Assembly (NCBI RefSeq): GCF_002897295.1
Contig: NZ_BEXF01000006.1
Coordinates: 248,001 to 312,000, forward strand
Direction: 5' to 3'
DNA from: Brevibacillus reuszeri
GTDB taxonomy: Bacteria > Bacillota > Bacilli > Brevibacillales > Brevibacillaceae
DNA length: 64,000 nucleotides
This document shows, one piece after another, positions 35,234 to 42,886 of this stretch. Under the pieces are notes generated by a model. It made no database searches. It saw only the letters and a program-made list of their open reading frames with translations, and was not told the DNA's origin. Made by a program: the position numbers and the translations under genes. Each line of letters opens with the position of its first letter. Positions within the stretch are counted from its first letter, which is position 1.

Positions 35234-36511
35234 TCATACAGAACCTTTTTGGCGAGGTTCACGCAGAGTCAATCCCCAGAACAGCATTGCGACAGCACTA
35301 ACAATAGCACCCAACAGACAAACACCGTACCAGCCAGCGTAGCCATACACAGTGGTAGACGCGATTGAACCTGATGCGCTGCCAATGGAATAAAAGATCA
35401 TGTAGCTGGCTGTGAGTCTGCTGCGAGCCTCAGGACGGACAGCAAAAATGAGGCTTTGATTCGTTACGTGTACAGCCTGCACAGCAAGATCTAGCAAGAT
35501 AATACCTGCCCCCAAAACCCATAAAGAATACTCAAACGAATAGATCGGCCACCAGGATAATAGTAACAACAAAAGTGCAATCCCTGTCGTCTTTTGCCCG
35601 AGTCCACGATCAGCGAGCTGACCTGCCCGCGCTGCTGCGATCGCGCCTGCAACTCCAGCTAAGCCAAAGGCTCCAATAGCGGTGTGGGATAAAGAAAAAG
35701 GTGCAGCATGAAGCGGCAGGACAAGCGAAGTCCACAAAATACTGAACACCATGAAAATAAGCAGAGCTAATACCGCACGGATACGTAAGATGCGCTCCTT
35801 GGCGAAAAGAACGAGTGTGGATGTAAGGAGTTGCTGGTAAGCTAGCGACTCTTTCTTGTGTTCATCCGAAGGGAGCTTCAAGTACAGAAGAATGGAGATT
35901 GCCACTGTAAGTAAAGCGGAAGCGAGATAAACGGAGCGCCAGCCAGCCAAATCAGTGACGATACCGGCAAAAGATCTCGCGAGCAAAATACCAATTACGA
36001 CACCACTCGTGACAAAACCGACAACACTTCCCCTGTTGCTTTCTTCAGACAAGGAAGCGGCATAGGAGACAAGCGTTTGGGTAACCACGGCGAGTAGGCC
36101 GACGACAGCCAAACTTGCAAATAGCATGTAAATGGATGACGAAAAACCAACACCGATCAAAGCAAAAATCATGAGAATCATGTGAATCATGATTAGGTGC
36201 CGGCGATTCATGAGATCACCAAGTGGCACAAGAAAGAATAGTCCGAGAGCATAACATATTTGCGTAACGGTAATGACAAGACCCACAGAGGAGTGACTCA
36301 TTCCAAAATCATTTGCGAGGTTATCCAGTAAAGGATGAGCAAAGTAAATGGTGGCAACAGCCATCCCGCACGCGGTGGCGAATAGAATAGTTAAAAAGCG
36401 CGTGAAGGAAAAGGCAGAGTGAGTAGTTTCTGTGACCGATTCTGAATGAGACAAATTCTTTTGCCTTGCAGAGATGTCGCGAATCTCTCCATCTTGATGA
36501 GGATCTATCAT
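35234..36511 (-). CDS. Major facilitator superfamily transporter
   Basis: A protein of about 425 residues with twelve hydrophobic segments and the loop 2-3 motif G-D-L-M-N-R-R, a form of the MFS signature. The order of helices and a long central loop (S-D-E-H-K-K-E) fit drug-proton or sugar efflux antiporters. ATG at 36511 with AAGGAG 12 bases upstream is the best available start; the frame is open to 36550. It is divergent from a TetR regulator with palindromic operators between them, a layout usual for inducible efflux pumps. Confidence 0.88.
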   Translation of the reverse strand: MIDPHQDGEIRDISARQKNLSHSESVTETTHSAFSFTRFLTILFATACGMAVATIYFAHPLLDNLANDFGMSHSSVGLVITVTQICYALGLFFLVPLGDLMNRRHLIMIHMILMIFALIGVGFSSSIYMLFASLAVVGLLAVVTQTLVSYAASLSEESNRGSVVGFVTSGVVIGILLARSFAGIVTDLAGWRSVYLASALLTVAISILLYLKLPSDEHKKESLAYQQLLTSTLVLFAKERILRIRAVLALLIFMVFSILWTSLVLPLHAAPFSLSHTAIGAFGLAGVAGAIAAARAGQLADRGLGQKTTGIALLLLLLSWWPIYSFEYSLWVLGAGIILLDLAVQAVHVTNQSLIFAVRPEARSRLTASYMIFYSIGSASGSIASTTVYGYAGWYGVCLLGAIVSAVAMLFWGLTLREPRQKGSV

Positions 36512-36560
36512 GAGGCATTCCAGCTCCTTTTTCTTTTGAGTAAGTGGCAATTAAGTTAAC

Positions 36561-36572
36561 TACCGATCGGTA
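36561..36572. promoter_or_regulatory. Palindromic operator before MFS gene
   Basis: TACCGATCGGTA, a perfect 12-base palindrome 50 bases upstream of the MFS start codon. A related site occurs on the TetR side of the same intergenic region. Confidence 0.75.
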
Positions 36573-36750
36573 CATAACGGCTGTGAGGCTACTTTACAAT
36601 CCGATTCAATCGTTTGTCAATGGTCATTTGTAGTTTTGTGATCAAACAACTTTTCGGGAAATAAATGTTGTGAATCAATTAAAAATACGAATCCTAATTT
36701 CCTTGCTTTGTTCCATTTGACACGATAAGAGTTAGTTGGTACTGTAAGTG

Positions 36751-36762
36751 TACCGAGTGGTA
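36751..36762. promoter_or_regulatory. Second, imperfect operator before tetR
   Basis: TACCGAGTGGTA, with the same TACCG / GGTA half-sites as the operator at 36561-36572, 59 bases before the tetR start. The pair supports control of both divergent promoters by one regulator. Confidence 0.65.
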
Positions 36763-36820
36763 TTTAACTATCTATCCCTATTGAAAATGGGATTATCCAT
36801 AGAGAAAAGAGGAAAATGCT

Positions 36821-37402
36821 ATGGTGCGACCACGTGAGTTTCAGGAGGACAAGGCACTGGAGAAAGCCATGCTTTTGTTTTGGGAGAAGGGATATGAGGC
36901 TACTTCCTTGAGCGACCTCACAACCAGTATGGGAATTCAAAAGCCTAGTATTTACGCTGCATTTGGAGACAAAAAGGATTTGTTTGAAGCAGCCCTGCGT
37001 AAATATATTCACGAGCATGCGGCCTTCTTCAGACGCCACCTTCAGAGCGGCTCCTCTGTGAAAGAGACGATTCACACGCTTTTTCAAGAGATTGTGGCTC
37101 AAGCCTATCAAGACGGCCGGAATCGGGGATGCTTTTGTATTAATACAATGGTAGAGCTAGCCCCCCATGAGCCAAGATTTGAAGTTCTAACACGAGAACA
37201 TCAGCTGTATTTGACCGTCATTTTTCAGGAGACGATTGAGCGCGGGAAAAAAGCGGGAGTGCTTGGGCCGCATATCAATGCAAAGGCTCTGGCAAATACA
37301 TTGGTAGTGTCGTTAATCGGATTGACCGTCATGATGAAATCTCGTCCGGATCGAACGTTCGTTGATCAGTCTGTAGAAACTGTCATGCAATTATTGGAAT
37401 AG
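36821..37402 (+). CDS. TetR-family regulator of the divergent MFS-SDR operon
   Basis: A 193-residue protein. N-terminal helix-turn-helix (about 8-55): F-W-E-K-G-Y-E-A-T-S-L-S-D-L-T, then I-Q-K-P-S-I-Y-A-A-F-G-D-K, typical of the TetR subgroup with C-terminal domains like YxaF/LmrA. A G-C-F-C-I-N-T-M stretch in the ligand domain, with two cysteines, is common in this subgroup. ATG with AGAGGAAAA upstream. Shared operator half-sites on both sides of the intergenic region indicate it represses the MFS-SDR operon and itself. The inducer is unknown. Confidence 0.92.
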   Translation: MVRPREFQEDKALEKAMLLFWEKGYEATSLSDLTTSMGIQKPSIYAAFGDKKDLFEAALRKYIHEHAAFFRRHLQSGSSVKETIHTLFQEIVAQAYQDGRNRGCFCINTMVELAPHEPRFEVLTREHQLYLTVIFQETIERGKKAGVLGPHINAKALANTLVVSLIGLTVMMKSRPDRTFVDQSVETVMQLLE

Positions 37403-37449
37403 TCGGTGGTTCGAAGCGATGCAAAAAGGGTGGGGTTTCGGTTAATAAG

Positions 37450-37485
37450 AAAGACTGTCGGTCTTACTCGTCGACAGTCTTTTTG
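37450..37485 (+). terminator. Intrinsic terminator of tetR
   Basis: AAAGACTGTCG (37450-37460) / CGACAGTCTTTTT (37472-37484). Confidence 0.9.
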
Positions 37486-37600
37486 TGATGGACGATGATT
37501 GTGCAACCATCCAGCAATATATGTATGGAAATTACAGCAAGCTCTATCGAAGGATCTAAAATCGCCACATGAAGAAGATTATTTGCATTCAAATTTGATC

Positions 37601-37620
37601 TACATAACAAATGTTATGTA
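37601..37620. promoter_or_regulatory. Orphan 20-base palindrome
   Basis: TACATAACAAATGTTATGTA: perfect 9-base half-sites with two central bases. A further half-site TGTTATGTA stands at 37659-37667. This looks like a dimeric regulator site with a tandem half-site. No intact + strand gene follows; the broken binding-protein fragment starts about 370 bases downstream. Confidence 0.55.
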
Positions 37621-37711
37621 ACCTAAAACTTACTATTCATTGATTTACGTTTAGTCACTGTTATGTAAGAACAGGCTCTGAGACAAGGTGCACCTATGCC
37701 ATTTCTGGATG

Positions 37712-37957
37712 TTACTTGGAAGCTAAGACAACAATCGAATCAATGAACACAACAACCTGCAGGAGGGCAACACAAAAAAGCATATAGGCCAGCTTTCGGT
37801 TTTTATAGAATTCCAACGATCCCAAAGAAGCCATGACTACCGCCAAGCCCAGCATAGTAGCTAAGTGAAAAAAGGAAGCCCTTGTTATTAGGGACGTAAT
37901 GGCGATGACAATAACAATGATGGAGAGAAGATTAAACCAAAAAGGATTCTTTTTCAT
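37712..37957 (-). CDS. Small three-helix membrane protein
   Basis: An 81-residue hydrophobic protein with three predicted membrane helices (about residues 6-24, 29-46 and 58-77) and a Lys/Arg-rich turn N-R-K between the second and third. No family is recognised. The ATG at 37957 follows GGGTGA; an in-frame ATG at 37972 is possible. It lies at the left end of the accessory region, on the opposite strand to the broken binding-protein gene. Confidence 0.6.
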   Translation of the reverse strand: MKKNPFWFNLLSIIVIVIAITSLITRASFFHLATMLGLAVVMASLGSLEFYKNRKLAYMLFCVALLQVVVFIDSIVVLASK

Positions 37958-37986
37958 TAGATTCACCCGTTTCATGTTAGTTAATC

Positions 37987-38223
37987 GTAATGCGCGCAGC
38001 AAAAGCAGACCCTGTCCTTTCTCTAAGATGGCCAGCTGGGAACTGGTTTGAACCGAATCCAGAGGCTATCCTGGCTCTTAATGATGATTTGATTGTTCTC
38101 TCAGAGGAAACATACCAATCGTTACATAAAGACGCTGCTACAGTTGCGTTCCATATGGATAATAAAGTTCTAGACTGGCTGCGCGTTAAGCTAACGGATA
38201 GGGTAACGGAATACAGGTTCTGA
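37987..38223 (+). pseudogene. Fragment of a siderophore-binding protein gene (middle part)
   Basis: The frame contains W-F-E-P-N-P-E-A-I-L-A-L-N-D-D-L-I-V-L-S-E, the lobe-1 signature of FecB/FhuD-type substrate-binding proteins (E-x-I-L-A-L-N-P-D-L-I), then K-D-A-A-T-V-A-F and K-V-L-D-W-L-R. There is no signal peptide and no C-terminal lobe; after about residue 65 the sequence leaves the family pattern and stops. A C-terminal lobe of the same family lies in the same direction at 45.6-46.1 kb. I read the two as parts of one gene split by the accessory region. Confidence 0.55.
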
Positions 38224-38303
38224 AACAATTTGTACCCAGTTCATAAATAACACCTCGCTTGTTCGACATCCAGATAAATTTTTTAACGGGTTTCTCATTC
38301 TAT

Positions 38304-38783
38304 CTAATCGTAGTGAACGATATGTTGAATCCCATCTGGTAATTGACGTAACGCTGATCGTAAGAATGCTGGATAGAGAGGAAGAACTTCTAACTCTTCT
38401 AGAGGGAACCATTGGAACACCAGTTCAACATCCTTTTCAATGCCAGAATGGATTCTTTGCTTGTCAAGGACATTTGGCTGGTTCTCAATGTTGACAAGGT
38501 AGTAAAATGATAACTCATGATATCGTGTGTGGTCATGATCAAAAAAGTTTTCAACAATCCAGAGTAGTCGTTCAACGTTAACATCGATAGCGAGCTCTTC
38601 TTGAAACTCACGCCGAATAGTTTTTTCGGATGATTCCATTAACTCTGCTCTGCCTCCAGGTAAAGCCCAAAAATCATCGTGCAGATTGCGATGTAAAAGC
38701 ACATACCCATCGTGAATTACAACACCAACAATACGATGGTTAAAAACACCATCAGAAAATTCCATACGAATCATCGTGGACAA
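38304..38783 (-). CDS. Nudix hydrolase
   Basis: A 159-residue protein with a complete Nudix box: G-G-R-A-E-L, seven residues later R-R-E-F-Q-E-E-L-A-I-D. It hydrolyses a nucleoside diphosphate linked to another group; the substrate is not predictable. The N-terminal V-G-V-V-I-H-D-G-Y-V-L-L strand and W-A-L-P are typical. The start is TTG, 7 bases after AGGAGG. It is one of the few intact genes in this accessory region. Confidence 0.9.
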   Translation of the reverse strand: MSTMIRMEFSDGVFNHRIVGVVIHDGYVLLHRNLHDDFWALPGGRAELMESSEKTIRREFQEELAIDVNVERLLWIVENFFDHDHTRYHELSFYYLVNIENQPNVLDKQRIHSGIEKDVELVFQWFPLEELEVLPLYPAFLRSALRQLPDGIQHIVHYD

Positions 38784-38885
38784 TCAAATACCTCCTAATT
38801 TTATGACGGGTTTTATAACTATGTTCAAATTTTACCAAAAAATTGAATTAATACAATGTGCATGAAGTAAAGGGGAGGAATTGCT

Positions 38886-39123
38886 GTGAAAAATGATGTT
38901 CAATTGTCTGACGCTGAGTGTGAACTGATTGCGTAAATATTCTAGGGTATTAACTGCTGTAAATGCTTTTCACTGGGAGGCTGGGTTGGAAAGTCTTGCG
39001 GAAGAGAGCTTGAAAAATACTAGTGGAGGATTTGATGACTTAAACTGGGAACTTAATCCTTCCAATTCTTTTTATACATATATGTTTAAGATGGAGGTAG
39101 GGATTAACAAAACGGTAATTTAG
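38886..39123 (+). pseudogene. Small frameshifted or overlapping reading frames, unknown
   Basis: A GTG at 38886 after GGGGAGGAA opens a 16-codon frame (V-K-N-D-V-Q-L-S-D-A-E-C-E-L-I-A) that ends at 38936. A second frame overlaps it from TTG at 38929 and runs 64 codons to 39123. Within the second, a TTG at 38986 follows GGGAGG and would give a 45-residue peptide with L-A-E-E-S-L-K-N-T-S-G-G, reminiscent of a double-glycine leader. It could be one frameshifted gene or a short peptide gene. I do not recognise a family. Confidence 0.3.
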
Positions 39124-39124
39124 T

Positions 39125-39156
39125 AAAAATAGCCCCCTAGGTTGCCCTAAGGGTTC
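39125..39156 (-). terminator. Terminator of surface-domain cassette A (- strand)
   Basis: On the - strand CCCTTAGG-gcaa-CCTAGGGG forms an 8-bp stem (one G-U pair) followed by GCTATTTTTAC. It lies 10 bases beyond the stop codon of cassette A, so that frame has a matched transcript end. Confidence 0.75.
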
Positions 39157-39165
39157 GTTGATGGA

Positions 39166-39456
39166 TTATTCAACCGTAAATGTTGCAACTACATCAGGAT
39201 ATCCAGTTGCTTTAAAAGTAAAGATATATGTTCCGGTAACAGCGAAAGTTGCAGAAGTTGTTGGTTTAAATGGCAAATTGGGTTTAGTTGTGTCATACAC
39301 AGCGATTGTCTCATACGTTTTCGGCCCTAGATTCGGAATAAACATAACAATTGATGTGAGTTTACTCCGCCAATTTGGATTGTCCGGAGTAATGTTAAAA
39401 AGGATTGGACTACCGACATTTACTGTTTGTGATTCGACTGTTGGTGTTACGCTATT
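39166..39456 (-). other. Candidate alternative 3' exon A: surface-protein domain
   Basis: On the - strand an open frame of exactly 95 sense codons from AGC at 39451-39453 to TAA at 39166-39168, plus one codon between it and the intron-like repeat. No start codon or ribosome binding site fits its 5' end. The product begins S-V-T-P-T-V-E-S-Q-T-V-N-V-G and is Thr/Val/Pro-rich and beta-strand-like, ending A-T-F-T-V-E, as in Ig-like modules of cell-surface proteins. It begins exactly at the 3' edge of the domain VI-like sequence and ends at a terminator. The same arrangement and exact codon count occur in cassette B, although the proteins differ. Confidence 0.65.
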
Positions 39457-39622
39457 CTCGACTTATCCCCTATTGTGTTTGAGGGTTTTCGTTCGAGCCT
39501 ACACCGTGCAGGCGACTTTCATCGCACACGGCGTTCCATCAACGAATAAGAAAGAAAATTTACAACGGGCAAGCAAATTATACAGCTCGCATGACCTGAT
39601 TTATAGTAGTTGTTTTCGACAC
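39457..39622 (-). repeat. Group II intron domain V-VI unit, copy A
   Basis: A ~166-nt direct repeat of the unit at 42554-42718; 107 bases (39481-39587) are identical. On the - strand 39501-39537 folds as group II domain V: CGCCGTGTGCGATGAAAGTC followed by GCCTGCACGGTGT, with GAAA tetraloop, two-base bulge and CGC-type triad. The next segment folds as domain VI, closed by CTCGA / TCGAG. Copies A and B differ in the 10-base loop of domain VI but not in its stem. No domain I-IV, no reverse transcriptase and no 5' intron end are present. Confidence 0.78.
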
Positions 39623-39673
39623 AATACGTCGACTTGTCACAACACACGATTTGATAAATAGGAGGAAATGTCC

Positions 39674-39820
39674 GTGAATCTTAAACAACTGCCAGCAGAT
39701 GCCAAAGTCAGAGCGTTCGATATGATTATCGATCGGTAATCTAGAGAAAGTAACCGGTCTGAGTTTGGCAGGGATGAACAAGAAGTTATTAAGTTCTTGA
39801 AAGAAATGTACAAGTCATAA
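39674..39820 (+). pseudogene. Small gene interrupted by a stop codon
   Basis: A GTG 8 bases after AGGAGG opens a frame beginning V-N-L-K-Q-L-P-A-D-A-K-V-R-A-F-D that meets TAA at 39737-39739. The same frame continues with a protein-like sequence (S-R-E-S-N-R-S-E-F-G-R-D-E-Q-E-V-I-K-F-L-K-E-M-Y-K-S) to a second stop at 39818-39820. A single nonsense change in a 48-codon gene is the simplest reading. No family is recognised. It may also be a real 21-residue peptide. Confidence 0.45.
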
Positions 39821-39852
39821 GGATGATTTAACTTAACAATCGATTTGTTATA

Positions 39853-40357
39853 TCAAGTAATAAGAAAAAGAGGCTTATCAGCCCCTGTGATATAGCGAAT
39901 TATTTGCTCGTTGGTTCTTCCATGAACCATAGAATGTATGAACATTGCTTGCAAATAAGAAAAGGTACTTCTATTTGCCAACCAACCCGAATAAGGTAGC
40001 GCCCTTTGTATATAACTGGCGATAGTCCTTGTCAAAAAGGAAATGTTTACAACAAGGGCACGATATCGTTTGGGCTGCAGCTTCAAATTGCAATTCAACC
40101 GACTCCTTTACTCTTTTTAAGTAAATACGTATGGTTATACCAATTGTTTCAAAGAAGTCCGCGCGGAGTTTTCCATAATTCATGCACTTCATACTCATTC
40201 CAAATATATTTCTCAAATGACCAACCTTTTCGGATCCAGTGATCTATCAAATTGATAATATCCCTGACTAGTGGCTTTGGATGTGAATCTGCTGTATAAG
40301 TATTTGTGGTAAAAAACAGAAACAAAAGATGCCGAATAAGATGATCAATTTCCGCAT
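39853..40357 (-). pseudogene. Frameshifted secreted-protein gene remnant
   Basis: On the - strand, ATG at 40357 after AAAGGAGTGA begins a signal-peptide-like M-R-K-L-I-I-L-F-G-I-F-C-F-C-F. The sensible reading then shifts frame (T-Y-T-A-D-S-H-P-K-P-L-V-R-D-I-I-N, I-D-H-W-I-R-K-G-W-S-F-E-K-Y-I-W), shifts again to a segment with C-P-C-C-K-H-F-L-F-D, and again near the end. At least two frameshifts interrupt it. I do not recognise the family. Confidence 0.4.
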
Positions 40358-40445
40358 CGAAAAGTCACTCCTTTATCAGTAACTTTTCCGACTGTAAAGA
40401 AAGATATCAACAAAGTTCAGTTAACATAAGAGAAATTAGGTTAGA

Positions 40446-40703
40446 TCACTCGTCACTTTTACTAAAAAATCGAAAAGCGTAAAAACTTCCAACACCTAAC
40501 ATGATTGCACCTGCTAAACGGTAAGCATCTATAAAAGATTGTTTCATGATTTGAAAGCCAGCGGTATCCATTGAGCCAAACATAACTACTCGTAGATATT
40601 CGCTGGCAGCATCGTCCCCAAGGGTAGGGCTTTTTATCAAAAGATAAAAACCTATGACGGATACGAGAACAGAAACTATTTTCAAAAGTGCTGATTTCTT
40701 CAT
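40446..40703 (-). CDS. Small two-helix membrane protein
   Basis: An 85-residue protein with hydrophobic segments at about residues 6-23 and 58-78 and a short acidic exterior loop (G-D-D-A-A-S-E-Y). ATG at 40703 follows AAAGGATGA. Unrecognised. It lies in the AT-rich accessory region between intron-like cassettes. Confidence 0.6.
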   Translation of the reverse strand: MKKSALLKIVSVLVSVIGFYLLIKSPTLGDDAASEYLRVVMFGSMDTAGFQIMKQSFIDAYRLAGAIMLGVGSFYAFRFFSKSDE

Positions 40704-40777
40704 AACACTCATCCTTTGTCAGAAAGATACAACGAAATTTATAACAAATTATGTAAATATACTAACAGATCAATATG

Positions 40778-41008
40778 TTAAATGCCCTGGTGAACGATGA
40801 TGAATTTCTCCTGAACAGCCCGATCCGCATTAGCTGCCAAGGTTGTTAGAGTTTTAGTCAGATCATCTCTGGTGAATTCAATCTCTCGTAGTGGCATTAC
40901 CATTCTCGTCTTATAACAAAGTCGCCAGTGAGTAGAGGGATGAAGGACACAGAGAAAATAAGTGTTACCGGCTAAAGCATATGTCTTTGAGAAGGTTAAC
41001 ACCTTCAT
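40778..41008 (-). CDS. Hypothetical small protein (weak)
   Basis: A 76-residue frame. The C-terminal part (M-P-L-R-E-I-E-F-T-R-D-D-L-T-K-T-L and on to the end) looks protein-like and helical, the N-terminal part less so, and no good ribosome binding site is seen at the first ATG. It may be a remnant. No family recognised. Confidence 0.25.
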   Translation of the reverse strand: MKVLTFSKTYALAGNTYFLCVLHPSTHWRLCYKTRMVMPLREIEFTRDDLTKTLTTLAANADRAVQEKFIIVHQGI

Positions 41009-41123
41009 GACGGATCAACGTAATACCGTGGTAAATTAATCCAATGGGGTTTACTTGGGTTGAGGGATTAAAGGCAGGAATAGTTATGTTTTAGCTAAGA
41101 AACTGGAACCTAATGGTGCCAGT

Positions 41124-41510
41124 TTAAGGATCGATATTTGACTTCTGGAAACAGGAGAGAATTAAGTATCCAAAAACGATACCGCAAATAGTGGAAAACT
41201 TTGTTCCAATCGAGAGAATCGAAATGAAAGGAAAGTATGCCCCTAATGGCGAGAAGTAGATGAGAAATACGGTAGCTCCGAAAAGCGTAGGTATTCCAAC
41301 AGCCAAGATTCTTATCCAATCATAGCTCAAACGACCGTCTACTTTAAGTATTCGAACAAATTTTGGAAGGGCGAACAGTAACCCGATCAATATTGGATAA
41401 AGCGAACTGTATAAGTTTGACGGAAAGGAATTGTATGTTCCCTTTACTCGTTCAACTAATACGAGCTCATATTTCATTAGAACGTCCAGTATAAAATAAA
41501 CAATAATCAT
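41124..41510 (-). CDS. Four-helix membrane protein, possible non-standard start
   Basis: A 128-residue hydrophobic protein with about four membrane segments. The ATG at 41510 has no convincing ribosome binding site. The same frame is open further upstream to a strong AGGAGGGGG site (- strand, complement of 41556-41564), and an ATT codon at 41547-41549 lies 9 bases from AGGAGG, so the gene may start at ATT and be 13 residues longer. The family is unknown. Confidence 0.55.
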   Translation of the reverse strand: MIIVYFILDVLMKYELVLVERVKGTYNSFPSNLYSSLYPILIGLLFALPKFVRILKVDGRLSYDWIRILAVGIPTLFGATVFLIYFSPLGAYFPFISILSIGTKFSTICGIVFGYLILSCFQKSNIDP

Positions 41511-41564
41511 ATAGCTTATATTTCCAACAAAGCGCGTAGTTTTTCGAATAAGAATCCCCCTCCT

Positions 41565-41850
41565 ATTATTTTGCGATGAAAGTACCTGTAGTTTTGGGTT
41601 TTAACTTAATTTGAAAGGAGGTTCATGTAAAAAAGATCAAGAAAACAAAGCAGCCATTCTAAGATAACTATTCGACAAGAAAAAATGTAATGGACATAAC
41701 AACGATGTAATTGTATTCCTGATATTTTTTAACATAAGAACATTACCCAAAACATGATTTACCAAATCATACCATCAATATGTGGTTGTTAGCTAGAGAT
41801 CAATGTAATTAGGCGTATCGACCTCAAACGTGGCGAGATCATAGAATCGA
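41565..41850. other. AT-rich intergenic stretch
   Basis: No supported gene, repeat or RNA element was seen. A lone AAAGGAGG at about 41616 is followed by no extended frame, which may mark a lost gene start. Confidence 0.4.
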
Positions 41851-42120
41851 ATGTCTGACAAAGCAGTGAAAATAAACGCTAGATGGTTTAGGTACATAGC
41901 TCGTTGTGACGCAAGCTTGCTTAAACAGCTGGCTCGAATGGTAAAGGATCAGGCTCGGAAAATCACAAACCAAAGATCAATCGGCTGCGGTGAGTATATG
42001 GTCGCCAGAAGCAAAGAGGAAGCACTCTATTTCTACAGTAGCGAAATCGCAATCGTTAAGAAGACGAATACGTCCGGCAACTTCATGATTTGGATAGTTT
42101 CAGGGATGAAATCGTGCTGA
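41851..42120 (+). CDS. Hypothetical protein
   Basis: An 89-residue basic protein (A-R-W-F-R-Y-I-A-R-C, L-A-R-M-V-K-D-Q-A-R-K-I). The middle has Y-M-V-A-R-S-K-E-E-A-L-Y-F-Y. There is no clear ribosome binding site at the ATG. Amino-acid composition looks protein-like, but I recognise no family. It may be a fragment. Confidence 0.35.
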   Translation: MSDKAVKINARWFRYIARCDASLLKQLARMVKDQARKITNQRSIGCGEYMVARSKEEALYFYSSEIAIVKKTNTSGNFMIWIVSGMKSC

Positions 42121-42218
42121 AGCACATGATGAAAGCAGAGGCTTTACCAGCCTATACTCATTCGGATTCGGCATATTAACACAACCGTAATTCCGGAAAA
42201 GACATAAAAAGTACTCAA

Positions 42219-42244
42219 GAAAAAAACCTCGGAATATCCGAGGG
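42219..42244 (-). terminator. Terminator of surface-domain cassette B (- strand)
   Basis: On the - strand CCTCGG-atatt-CCGAGG followed by seven T, 19 bases beyond the stop codon of cassette B. Confidence 0.92.
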
Positions 42245-42262
42245 ACTGTTGATGGAACAAAA

Positions 42263-42553
42263 TTAGTCTACAGTTACCGTAAACCTGTTAATCGCCGTAC
42301 CCCCTTTTCCATCAGAGGCAGTAATGGACACCAAAACTACTCCAGTGCCAATTTTAGTCAGTTGTAAATGACCCGGAAAAGATTCGGATTCTGTTACAGT
42401 AAGGATACTCTCATCTGAAGACGTAAAAGAGAAGGTTAATGGATCTCCATCAGGGTCAGAAAAACGTGTTTCGAAAAGTATGAGCATAGTGGCTGACATA
42501 GTGAAATCAAGTATTGGTGTCATTATAGGGTTTCGGTTTGTTGGTACGCTAAT
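42263..42553 (-). other. Candidate alternative 3' exon B: cadherin-like surface domain
   Basis: On the - strand an open frame with exactly 95 sense codons from AGC (42548-42550) to TAA (42263-42265), beginning at the 3' edge of the intron-like repeat. No start codon or ribosome binding site is placed at its 5' end. The product begins S-V-P-T-N-R-N-P and contains F-S-D-P-D-G-D-P-L-T-F-S, the signature of cadherin-like/dystroglycan-type domains of bacterial surface proteins, then I-T-A-S-D-G-K-G-G-T-A and a final F-T-V-T-V-D. It looks like the last module of a larger surface protein. Length and position match cassette A although the sequence differs. Confidence 0.7.
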
Positions 42554-42718
42554 CTCGACTTATCCCCTTCTCTATGTGAGGGTTTTCGTTCGAGCCTACA
42601 CCGTGCAGGCGACTTTCATCGCACACGGCGTTCCATCAACGAATAAGAAAGAAAATTTACAACGGGCAAGCAAATTATACAGCTAGTATGTCCTGATTTA
42701 CAGTAGTTGTTTTCGACA
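42554..42718 (-). repeat. Group II intron domain V-VI unit, copy B
   Basis: Second copy of the 165-nt unit, with domain V on the - strand at 42598-42634 identical to copy A and a domain VI whose stem is conserved but whose 10-base loop differs. The segment on the 5' side (42685-42718) has several single-base differences from copy A, so the copies are not a recent duplication or assembly artefact. Both copies start and end at the same positions relative to the fold and to the following open frame. Confidence 0.78.
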
Positions 42719-42886
42719 GAATCATTAGTTAAAACGTGAACAAACCATACGTTTTGTAAAATGTAAAGGCTCTATACACACTAGTGATATAGAGCTCGTT
42801 AACGGGTCACTGTACCCAAAAGTAACTTTGTATTTTGAATTATATGTGATAAGGAACGGGATAGCTTGTCAAACATGGATGGTTGA

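Noticed and set aside
39158..39661. A 167-residue + strand frame, and a similar one at 42480-42686, sharing a 40-residue peptide
   Set aside because: The shared peptide is the antisense reading of the domain V-VI repeats, and the rest is antisense to surface-domain cassette A. No ribosome binding site; not a protein family.
39457..42718. Insertion sequence flanked by 165-bp direct repeats
   Set aside because: No transposase, no terminal inverted repeats, and the repeats fold as intron domains with conserved position relative to downstream frames.
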